Made by a program: the position numbers and the translations under genes. The notes below the pieces were generated by a model, which was not told the origin of the DNA, made no database searches, and saw nothing but the letters and a program-made list of their open reading frames with translations. From Bacteroidales bacterium (GTDB lineage: Bacteria; Bacteroidota; Bacteroidia; Bacteroidales; VadinHA17), in the NCBI GenBank assembly GCA_003518245.1, contig DOZA01000021.1, forward strand, positions 1-5,305: a DNA stretch of 5,305 bases, in the 5' to 3' direction. Shown piece after piece: positions 1-5,275 of the stretch (position 1 is its first letter; every line of letters starts with the position of its first letter).

Positions 1-139
1 CTTCTATTGCTCCTGTAAAGGAAGGCGCAAGGTATAAAGCATTAGCATAGAACTGAGAAAAATGAGGATCTTGACCTCTTAAAGTGGCAGAAATTAATAT
101 GCTAACCAGGAATACAGTATATTTTAGTCTCTCTTGCAA
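1..139 (-). CDS. PorP/SprF family type IX secretion-associated outer membrane protein, N-terminal part only (runs off the window)
   Basis: Reading the minus strand from 139 gives 46 open codons to the window edge. Residues 1-22 form a signal peptide: charged start (QERLK), a hydrophobic core (YTVFLVSILISAT), and a cleavage point before Gln23. The mature N-terminus begins QDPHFSQFYANALYL, then APSFTG. This is the hallmark start of PorP/SprF proteins, whose usual form is QDPHFSQFY..PLYLNPAFTG. Family members are roughly 300-residue outer membrane beta-barrels that associate with the type IX secretion system or its surface-anchored substrates and are often encoded beside proteins carrying the gliding-motility C-terminal domain, as here. 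An in-frame TAA lies at 175-173, no ATG is in frame, and TTG at 139-137 is the only usual start codon that keeps the whole signal peptide. The rest of the gene is outside the window, so intactness cannot be judged. Family identity rests on the N-terminal motif alone but is distinctive. Confidence 0.85.
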   Translation of the reverse strand, partial: MQERLKYTVFLVSILISATLRGQDPHFSQFYANALYLAPSFTGAIE

Positions 140-178
140 GTCATCTCTAGTTAAGTCTATTGCATACGAAAATTAACG

Positions 179-203
179 AAATGTAAGCAATTATGTTACA
201 TTT
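179..203. promoter_or_regulatory. Perfect 8-base inverted repeat upstream of the PorP/SprF gene
   Basis: AAATGTAA (179-186) and TTACATTT (196-203) are perfect inverted copies separated by nine bases. The dyad lies 40-64 bases upstream of the PorP/SprF start codon, where an operator could sit. Read on the plus strand it is also an AT-rich hairpin followed by two more T, but no plus-strand gene ends here, so a terminator role is less likely. The rest of the 169-base gap (140-308) shows only a weak 6-base inverted repeat at 253-280. I found no strong promoter in it. Confidence 0.4.
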
Positions 204-308
204 TTGCTCTTATAAATTGCCAGTAACTAACAATTCCGGCTTACTTTTGAACATTCTATTATATCAGACGAAACTAGAATATGTCTATTGGCTGGAAGAT
301 TTTGGATA

Positions 309-1628
309 TTACCATTTGGGCAGCAGGGTTACATCTCCCCCTTTGACAAATGGTTCACCATTCTTATAGAATCCTCTTGCCTTCCAGATATATACACCGG
401 GTTCGGCTTTCTGTCCTTTATAATAGCCATCCCAGCCAATTTCAATATCATCAGTCTTAAAGACAAGCAATCCTTTTCTACTGTATATCCTCAGGTTATA
501 GGATGTAACACCTGAATGCACCGGATGGAAGACCTGTTCCTGCTCATCACTCCTGGCAGAGTAATAACCTCCTGTAGGTCCACCCTCATTAGGTACAAAA
601 GCATTTGGGAACTTAATATAACAGGTATTATTTCCAAAGGCATTAGTAATAACCATGCGATCAACACATCCATACTCAGATATTGCTTTTAGTGTGACCG
701 TATATGAGCCAGGTTTATCATAGAAATGTACCGGTTCAAACTCATCACTTTTATTACCATCACCAAAATCCCATTCCCATTCCACTGCATTCTGAGAATA
801 ATTATAGAAACGAATCTCCTCATCAGGGATATAAGGATTACCTTTACTCACCTCAAATCTTGCCTCGGGGGTAGGATGCACAATAATTGTACCCGATGAT
901 ACAGTCCTCGATCCATTCCCCCCAAAAATAACCAGCCGTACTTCATATTTACCTTCTTCATCGTACATCCATACCGGATTATCTTCTGTACTAATACCCC
1001 CATCATCAAACTCCCATATACATGAATCATAATTATGTGACAGGTTTTTAAAATGTATACTGTATGGTACACAGCCTTCTGACCTGTCAGGTACAAATTT
1101 AGCTATGGGTGTTGGATCAACTAAAGGTTCAGCAGTAATTATTTTATCCACGGGTAAGCGTTCAGGTCTGTCAATTTGTGTTTTTTCAGTATCTTCAAAT
1201 TTACCTTCACCCTCTGAGGTTGATTCATCTGAACTTCCAGTTTTTACCCTATCATCATTCACAGCTGTTTGATGCATATTATCAGATACTTCCTCCTGAA
1301 TTATATCCGTGGTTTTAACTTTTTCATGTTCTGTATCAACGTGTGCAGTATCAAGCAAAATGGTACTAGTATCAATGATTCTTTCAGGTGGTTTAACAGG
1401 TGCTTCTTCTTTCCTATTGATAAAAACTGATACTGTAATAGCTGCTGCTGCAACCATTACAACGATATAATATACATTGAAGCTTCCGGGCTTGAAGCGC
1501 ATGAATTCCTTGAACCGCAGCCTTTTAGCAAAAGCGGGCCAGAACTTATCAGGAACGGGATATTCTCTCTGTCCGAGCTTCGCCCTGAATAATTCTTCAA
1601 TATTGTTATATTTTCCCTTCTCTTTCAA
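309..1628 (-). CDS. Membrane-anchored PKD-domain protein with gliding-motility/T9SS type B C-terminal domain; putative anti-sigma partner
   Basis: This 439-residue protein has five visible parts. Residues 1-48 are a charged cytoplasmic stretch containing IEELFRAKL and PVPDKFWPAF, a 'short helix, P..W' pattern I associate with Bacteroidetes membrane proteins encoded beside ECF sigma genes. Residues about 51-70 are a single membrane helix (VVMVAAAAITVSVFI). Residues 72-170 are an acidic, Ser/Thr-rich, probably disordered linker. Two PKD domains follow at about 173-250 (WEFDDG at 205-210) and 254-328 (WDFGDG at 286-291). Residues 337-437 match the gliding-motility-associated domain: FPNAFVPN (340-347), IGWDGYYKG (397-405), GVYIWKARG (411-419) and GGDVTLLP near the end. 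There is no cleavable signal peptide, so a type II inner-membrane topology with a periplasmic C-terminus is inferred. The gene starts 9 bases after the sigma factor stop, so they are probably cotranscribed. The start is TTG at 1628-1626, because an in-frame TAA lies just upstream and a later ATG would remove the N-terminal motif. An anti-sigma or sensor role is inference; a surface or adhesin role is the alternative. Confidence 0.85.
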   Translation of the reverse strand: MKEKGKYNNIEELFRAKLGQREYPVPDKFWPAFAKRLRFKEFMRFKPGSFNVYYIVVMVAAAAITVSVFINRKEEAPVKPPERIIDTSTILLDTAHVDTEHEKVKTTDIIQEEVSDNMHQTAVNDDRVKTGSSDESTSEGEGKFEDTEKTQIDRPERLPVDKIITAEPLVDPTPIAKFVPDRSEGCVPYSIHFKNLSHNYDSCIWEFDDGGISTEDNPVWMYDEEGKYEVRLVIFGGNGSRTVSSGTIIVHPTPEARFEVSKGNPYIPDEEIRFYNYSQNAVEWEWDFGDGNKSDEFEPVHFYDKPGSYTVTLKAISEYGCVDRMVITNAFGNNTCYIKFPNAFVPNEGGPTGGYYSARSDEQEQVFHPVHSGVTSYNLRIYSRKGLLVFKTDDIEIGWDGYYKGQKAEPGVYIWKARGFYKNGEPFVKGGDVTLLPKW

Positions 1629-1637
1629 GTTTAATTA

Positions 1638-2171
1638 TCATTTATAATTTTCCAGCTTCTTTCTCAGGAAAGACCTGGACCTTGAATACTGTGATTTTGA
1701 TGTATTTATATCTATATCAAGCATCTCCGATATTTCTTTATGTTTATATCCTTCAATAGCGTACAGGTTAAATACCACTTTATAACCGGGAGGCAATAAA
1801 TCAAGTACCTTCTGTAATTCGTCTGCCGTGTACCTTGAACCCTGATAACTATTATCACCTGCTTCGCTGGTATATAATTCTTCAATCTCAACATAATGTT
1901 TATGCTTGAGATTCTTATGATAATATGTAATAGCAGTATTTATCACGATACGCCTCATCCAGCCTATGAAAGAACCTTCCCCGCTAAAATCTTTTATATT
2001 TAAATAAATCTTAAGCAAACTTTCCTGGAGAATGTCTTCAGCCTCAGGAATATCTGTAGCGTATCTTATACATATACCCATCAACATTCCCGAATATTTC
2101 TCAAAAAGCAATTTTTGAGATTGCTTGTCCTGTTTAAGACATCCTTCGAGTATTTGCCGGTCACTTATCAT
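1638..2171 (-). CDS. ECF-type RNA polymerase sigma-70 factor
   Basis: This 177-residue protein has the two-domain layout and length usual for extracytoplasmic-function sigma factors. Region 2 spans about 18-85. It includes DILQESLLKIY (46-56) for core polymerase binding and the -10 recognition/melting segment ending in GWMRRIVINTAI (70-81). A short linker follows at 86-116. Region 4 spans about 117-172: LPPGYKVVFNLYAIEGYKHK (126-145), then a helix-turn-helix with EISEMLDI and TSKSQYSRSRSFLRKKL (157-173). The GYKHKEI and TSKSQ wording is typical of Bacteroidetes ECF factors. The ATG at 2171 has an AAGG eight bases upstream (2183-2180). The gene comes first in a likely operon with the membrane-anchored PKD protein, so its activity may be held by that protein. 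Regions 2 and 4 look intact. The target promoters cannot be deduced from this window. Confidence 0.95.
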   Translation of the reverse strand: MISDRQILEGCLKQDKQSQKLLFEKYSGMLMGICIRYATDIPEAEDILQESLLKIYLNIKDFSGEGSFIGWMRRIVINTAITYYHKNLKHKHYVEIEELYTSEAGDNSYQGSRYTADELQKVLDLLPPGYKVVFNLYAIEGYKHKEISEMLDIDINTSKSQYSRSRSFLRKKLENYK

Positions 2172-2216
2172 TACGGAGACCTTATTAAAGACTTGTGATT
2201 TTTAAAAATGGTTGCA

Positions 2217-2224
2217 CAAATTTA
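2217..2224 (-). promoter_or_regulatory. -7 promoter element of the sigma factor gene (TAAATTTG)
   Basis: On the minus strand this reads TAAATTTG, an exact fit to the Bacteroidetes housekeeping -7 consensus TAnnTTTG. It would place transcription start about 40 bases before the sigma ATG. The nearest TTTG upstream, at the end of the second box at 2240-2247, is only 15 bases away, shorter than the usual -33 spacing, so the -33 half is not convincing. Confidence 0.45.
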
Positions 2225-2239
2225 ATAGCTTAATAAAAA

Positions 2240-2247
2240 CAAATATA
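2240..2247 (-). promoter_or_regulatory. Second -7-like promoter element upstream of the sigma factor gene (TATATTTG)
   Basis: On the minus strand this reads TATATTTG, also an exact TAnnTTTG match, about 70 bases upstream of the sigma start codon. No TTG is seen at the expected -33 distance. It may be an alternative promoter, or its TTTG may serve as a short-spaced -33 for the box at 2217-2224. The surroundings are very AT-rich, so a chance match is possible. Confidence 0.35.
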
Positions 2248-2330
2248 AATATTGCCGGATAAATAATATACCAGCGTATCAATATACTTATTTATATAGA
2301 AAATGTTCCATTTTCCCGGAGTAAATAATA

Positions 2331-2396
2331 TTATCGTAAAAAAACAAAGATTATATTTATTGCTTAAAATTTTCAGTCTTACATCTTATCGTAAAA
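2331..2396 (+). repeat. 11-base direct repeat TTATCGTAAAA in the proline dehydrogenase leader
   Basis: TTATCGTAAAA occurs at 2331-2341 and again, identically, at 2386-2396. The second copy ends 12 bases before the proline dehydrogenase start codon. The copies are 55 bases apart, close to five helical turns, so they could form a pair of protein-binding sites on one face of the DNA. They lie closer to the plus-strand gene than to the sigma gene. The 237-base divergent spacer (2172-2408) otherwise holds AT-rich DNA with no RNA gene I can recognise. TATATTTA at 2352-2359 is a 7/8 match to a -7 box for the plus-strand gene. Confidence 0.4.
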
Positions 2397-2408
2397 TTAA
2401 AATTTTGT

Positions 2409-3323
2409 ATGATGTTCAACAGATTTATCGCTTCCATATTACCTTATTTTCCTGAGAAATTTGTTTGGATATTTTCCAAGCCTTATGTGTCGGGCGAAAA
2501 TGCCCAGGATGCCATAAGGGTATCCAGGGAATTTAATGCCCAAGGCATTAAGGTTACATTTGACGTTCTAGGTGAATTCATTAAAACCATGGAAGAAGCT
2601 GAAACTAACAAAAACGAATACCTGGAGCTTATTGACCTTGCAGAAAAAGAAAAAATAGATGGTAATTACTCAATAAAGCCTACCAGTTTCGGCCTGCTCA
2701 TAGACAAGGAAATATGTTACCAGCATATCAGGGAAGTCGTCAAGAAAGCAGCTGAATACGATAATTTTATAAGGATAGACATGGAGGATTCACCCTGTAC
2801 TGACATGGAGATTGAATTGTACAGTAAATTAAAGAAAGAATTTCCTGGTTATGTAGGACTTGTATTCCAGTCATATCTTAAAAGAACCCTTGATGATGTT
2901 AAAGGCTTGATGGATATTCATTCTGAAGAAGAACCGCTTAATTTAAGACTATGCAAAGGTATATATGTTGAGCCTGCCGAGATAGCATTCAAGAAATATG
3001 AAGAAGTAAACGAAAATTTTCTTATTAATCTTGAATACATGTTAAGGAATAAGATATATGTTGGCATTGCCACTCACGATAAACCACTTATTGATGGTGC
3101 TTATAAGCTTATTAAAAAATACAATGTTCCAGATGATATGTATGAGTTCCAGATGCTTTATGGTGTAACTCCCAGGTTAAGGCAGCGCATTGTAGATGAC
3201 GGGTATATAATGAGAATATATGTACCATTTGGCAAAGACTGGTTTGGCTATTCAACAAGGAGGCTGAAAGAAAATCCGAAGATGGCTTCTCATATTATTA
3301 AGGCTATTTTTTACAAGGGTTGA
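2409..3323 (+). CDS. Proline dehydrogenase (stand-alone, FAD-dependent)
   Basis: This 304-residue protein oxidises L-proline to pyrroline-5-carboxylate, passing electrons through FAD to the respiratory quinone pool. It shows the family's beta/alpha-barrel motifs in order: SIKPTSFG (88-95), FIRIDMEDSP (120-129, acidic active-site segment), VFQSYLKRT (152-160, flavin-contacting), LRLCKGIYVEP (179-189), GIATHDKPL (219-227), YEFQMLYGV (245-253), YVPFGKDWFGY (271-281) and RRLKENP (284-290). The last carries the paired arginines known to bind the proline carboxylate. Its length matches compact monofunctional enzymes of about 300 residues such as the Thermus enzyme, not bifunctional PutA. No pyrroline-5-carboxylate dehydrogenase gene is in the window. 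Two ATG codons stand in tandem (2409, 2412) without a clear Shine-Dalgarno, so the start is uncertain by one codon. It is divergent from the sigma gene and converges on the next gene across 27 bases. Nothing key appears missing. Confidence 0.95.
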   Translation: MMFNRFIASILPYFPEKFVWIFSKPYVSGENAQDAIRVSREFNAQGIKVTFDVLGEFIKTMEEAETNKNEYLELIDLAEKEKIDGNYSIKPTSFGLLIDKEICYQHIREVVKKAAEYDNFIRIDMEDSPCTDMEIELYSKLKKEFPGYVGLVFQSYLKRTLDDVKGLMDIHSEEEPLNLRLCKGIYVEPAEIAFKKYEEVNENFLINLEYMLRNKIYVGIATHDKPLIDGAYKLIKKYNVPDDMYEFQMLYGVTPRLRQRIVDDGYIMRIYVPFGKDWFGYSTRRLKENPKMASHIIKAIFYKG

Positions 3324-3350
3324 GTCAGGAGCTTATCAATATTATCGCAG

Positions 3351-4067
3351 CTATTTTTTTTCAAGGTTCTTCCTGTAAATTTCTTTCATCCGGTCAATTT
3401 CTTTCTGTGGTATCAATGGGGGTGGCGGCTCCGGTCGCTTGTTTGATCCTTTTGAAAAATAAATAATAGCTGCAGGTATTGCCAGGAAGTTAATACCAAC
3501 CATTCTGTCGGATGGTATGGCACCTTTCTCATATGCTTCATGTATCTGTTTTCTTTTAAGCAGTTCAAAATTAGTAGCAGGATCTCCCAGTTCTCCCCTG
3601 GTATGGACTCCCTCGAATGCAGATGCAGCTATATTATTCCTGGCATTCCTCTCCTCGGATGAGACTACAGGCTTATTGGCCAGTATCTCTGTTCGCAGGT
3701 TCGGAATCCTTGGAACAACAATAACTTCACCTATTGACAGAGTGTCGGATTGAAGGAATATACCTGCTGTAAATAGTTTACCTTTAAGGGTATCCCCGGG
3801 AATAAATAAAAAATCCCTGTATCCCACATATGAAAACCTTATTGTATCATCTCCCCTTATATAAATGGAAAATTCACCTTTTTCATCAGTAACATTACCA
3901 AATAATTCATTTAAAATATAGTGTGTATTTGGCAAGGGTTTCATATTTTTTGCATCAAATACCACGCCCTGTATCAGTATAAATCCTTCTTCTTCCTTCT
4001 GCTGAGCTGAAAGGAAAGAAATATTAATAAGAAGGATAATCAGAATTATATTTACCCTGGGTTTCAT
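3351..4067 (-). CDS. Secreted CarboxypepD_reg-like domain protein of unknown function
   Basis: This 238-residue protein starts with a clear signal peptide (MKPR, then hydrophobic VNIILIILLINISFLS, cleavage near SAQ-Q at 20-22). Residues about 30-110 form a carboxypeptidase-D regulatory-like beta-sandwich: LIQGVVFDAKNMKPLPNTHY (31-50), GNVTDEKGEFSIYI (57-70) and DTIRFSYVGY (74-83). This is the fold found at the N-termini of SusC/TonB-dependent receptors, but no plug or barrel follows. The remaining about 130 residues contain IGEVIVVPR (112-120), a hydrophobic segment (NFLAIPAAIIYFS, 193-205), a proline run (PEPPPP, 212-217) and a basic, probably helical tail ending in KNLEKK. The location is probably periplasm or outer membrane. 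The ATG is six bases after the nitroreductase stop, with AGG at 4075-4073 overlapping that stop, so translation is probably coupled. The family is widespread in Bacteroidetes but its role is unknown to me. Confidence 0.85.
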   Translation of the reverse strand: MKPRVNIILIILLINISFLSAQQKEEEGFILIQGVVFDAKNMKPLPNTHYILNELFGNVTDEKGEFSIYIRGDDTIRFSYVGYRDFLFIPGDTLKGKLFTAGIFLQSDTLSIGEVIVVPRIPNLRTEILANKPVVSSEERNARNNIAASAFEGVHTRGELGDPATNFELLKRKQIHEAYEKGAIPSDRMVGINFLAIPAAIIYFSKGSNKRPEPPPPLIPQKEIDRMKEIYRKNLEKK

Positions 4068-4073
4068 ATTAAC

Positions 4074-4646
4074 CTATATATCAATTATCAGATCATCTAG
4101 TTTTCTCTTCGGCACATGATGTATATCCTCCTCATCTCTCCAGTACTTAATATCCCCATTAATTACTTTATCAATGACTACCTTCTCCCTTGGTTTACCC
4201 AGTGCTACAATTAACAATATCTCTAATTTCTCAGGTATGCCTTTATCTTTTATCAGTTTTTCCCTTCTTATTGACCCTATCATACATCCTCCCAGTCCTT
4301 TTTCAGCTGCTCCCAGCATAATACTCTGCGCTGCTATCCCATGATCAACGCCAAATGACTCGCTTATATCTTTATCCCCAAGAATAATGATATAAGCAGC
4401 GGGTTGTTCACCTTGGGCCGGTCCATCCCAGTCATTAAGGTATCCTGCCCACTGGGTAGAAGTAAAAACAAGATCGCAGGTATCAGGCTCGTTAACAATT
4501 ACAAATTTAAGTGCCTGTTTATTTGAGCCGGATGCTGACAGTCGGGCCAGGTTGACCAGTCTGACGAGCTGTTCTCTTTCTATCCTTTCATCCTGATAGA
4601 AGCGTCTGTAACTTCTGTTTCTTAATACCAGCTTATCAAAATCCAT
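4074..4646 (-). CDS. Nitroreductase family FMN-dependent oxidoreductase
   Basis: This 190-residue protein has the nitroreductase fold motifs. RSYRRF (11-16) and SASGSNKQALKFVIV (37-51) would bind the FMN phosphate and ring. DHGIAAQSIMLGAAEKGLGG (101-120) followed by CMIGSI is the central helix and flavin-binding glycine loop. ALGKPREK (148-155) is the last core strand. The tail IKYWRDEEDIHHVPKR (166-181) is typical of a subgroup often annotated only as 'nitroreductase family'. Such enzymes use NAD(P)H to reduce nitro groups, quinones or other electrophiles, and the natural substrate cannot be read from the sequence. I place the start at ATG 4646-4644, one base after the sod stop, with AAGG seven bases upstream. 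A TTG at 4664 would add six residues (with the first read as Met, MLQGIN) and overlap sod, but has no better support. Its position behind sod suggests a role in redox stress; this is inference. Confidence 0.9.
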   Translation of the reverse strand: MDFDKLVLRNRSYRRFYQDERIEREQLVRLVNLARLSASGSNKQALKFVIVNEPDTCDLVFTSTQWAGYLNDWDGPAQGEQPAAYIIILGDKDISESFGVDHGIAAQSIMLGAAEKGLGGCMIGSIRREKLIKDKGIPEKLEILLIVALGKPREKVVIDKVINGDIKYWRDEEDIHHVPKRKLDDLIIDI

Positions 4647-4647
4647 A

Positions 4648-5223
4648 TTAATACCTTGAAGCAATAATATCCCAGTCGACTATTTCCCAGAACGATTTTA
4701 TATAGTCGGGTCGTTTATTCCTGTAGTCGATATAGTATGCATGTTCCCACACATCGCATGTTAGCAAGGGCTTAAGTCCATCGCGGATCGGGTTTTCGGC
4801 ATTTGATTTCTGTATTATTGAAAGACTGCCGTTATTATTCTTTACCAGCCAGGCCCATCCTGAACCAAACAGGCCGGCAGCTTTTTCACCGAAATTAATT
4901 TTAAAATTATCAAATGATCCGAACGATTCATTTATAGCTTCAGCAAGTTCACCTGTAGGCTCTCTGCGGCCATCAGCTGAAAAACCTTCAAAATAAAATG
5001 TATGATTCCATACCTGCGCCGCATTATTAAAGATAGGACCATCAGCATTCTTAATCAATGAGACCAGTCCTGCCTCTTCAAACTGGGAGCCAGGAAGCAG
5101 CACATTCAACTTATCGACATAAGCCTGGTGATGCTTACCATAATGGTAATCAATTGTTTCTTCACTTAAATAAGGTTTAAGAGCATCTCTCTCAAATGTT
5201 AATTTTGGTAATTGATGAATCAT
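4648..5223 (-). CDS. sodB: Superoxide dismutase, iron-type (Fe/Mn family)
   Basis: This 191-residue enzyme converts superoxide to hydrogen peroxide and oxygen, probably in the cytoplasm because no signal peptide is present. The four metal ligands are all visible: His27 in YHYGKHH, His74 in WNHTFYF, and Asp157 and His161 in DVWEHAYYIDYRN. Gln70 in NNAAQVWNH and Ala142 in SNAENP match the iron-type pattern. In manganese enzymes the active-site glutamine instead comes from the second domain. Phe78 stands where E. coli SodB has Trp (FYF, not FYW), as I recall for some cambialistic Bacteroidetes enzymes, so use of manganese as well as iron is possible. Length is normal for bacterial enzymes. The ATG at 5223 has no clear Shine-Dalgarno. 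This is the first gene of a tight operon with the nitroreductase and the CarboxypepD_reg protein. Confidence 0.97.
   Translation of the reverse strand: MIHQLPKLTFERDALKPYLSEETIDYHYGKHHQAYVDKLNVLLPGSQFEEAGLVSLIKNADGPIFNNAAQVWNHTFYFEGFSADGRREPTGELAEAINESFGSFDNFKINFGEKAAGLFGSGWAWLVKNNNGSLSIIQKSNAENPIRDGLKPLLTCDVWEHAYYIDYRNKRPDYIKSFWEIVDWDIIASRY
4654..4657 (-). promoter_or_regulatory. Ribosome binding site that decides the nitroreductase start
   Basis: AAGG on the minus strand lies inside the last codons of sod, seven bases before the ATG at 4646-4644. This spacing favours that ATG over the TTG at 4664. It also implies that ribosomes finishing sod pass over the site, so translation is probably coupled. 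Confidence 0.6.
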
Positions 5224-5250
5224 GATTTAGTCCGTTTTGAGTTTGTAATA

Positions 5251-5258
5251 TAAATATA
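5251..5258 (-). promoter_or_regulatory. Possible -7 promoter element of the sod operon (TATATTTA)
   Basis: The minus strand reads TATATTTA, seven of eight matches to TAnnTTTG, ending 27 bases before the sod start codon. No TTG is seen at the -33 distance. That stretch runs into the octamer repeat. The region is very AT-rich, so this is a weak call made mostly from position. Confidence 0.3.
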
Positions 5259-5275
5259 AGAAATAAATGGATTAT

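Noticed and set aside
253..280. Inverted repeat ATTCTA/TAGAAT downstream of the PKD gene as a terminator
   Set aside because: Six-base AT-rich arms, a 16-base loop and no following T run on the minus strand; too weak to call.
288..515. Plus-strand open frame of 75 codons
   Set aside because: It lies opposite the conserved C-terminal domain of the PKD protein, has no recognisable motif and is a shadow frame.
491..1096. Minus-strand frames at 491-673 and 848-1096, plus the similar frame at 1712-1894
   Set aside because: They overlap well-supported genes in another frame (the PKD protein and the sigma factor) and show no conserved motif.
2172..2408. Small RNA or riboswitch in the divergent spacer
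   Set aside because: The region is very AT-rich with no stable helices or recognisable riboswitch core; only promoter boxes and the direct repeat could be supported.
3324..3360. Possible terminator between proline dehydrogenase and the convergent gene
   Set aside because: There is a run of eight T after AGCT...AGCT, but the stem is only four base pairs with a large loop, and the T run is the lysine codons at the end of the opposite gene.
3517..3753. Plus-strand open frame of 78 codons
   Set aside because: It lies opposite the CarboxypepD_reg gene and has no family resemblance or promoter; judged a shadow.
4647..4664. Upstream TTG start of the nitroreductase overlapping sod
   Set aside because: The ATG at 4646 has a properly spaced AAGG and begins the family-typical N-terminus (MDFDKLVLRNRSYRRF); the TTG adds only six residues.
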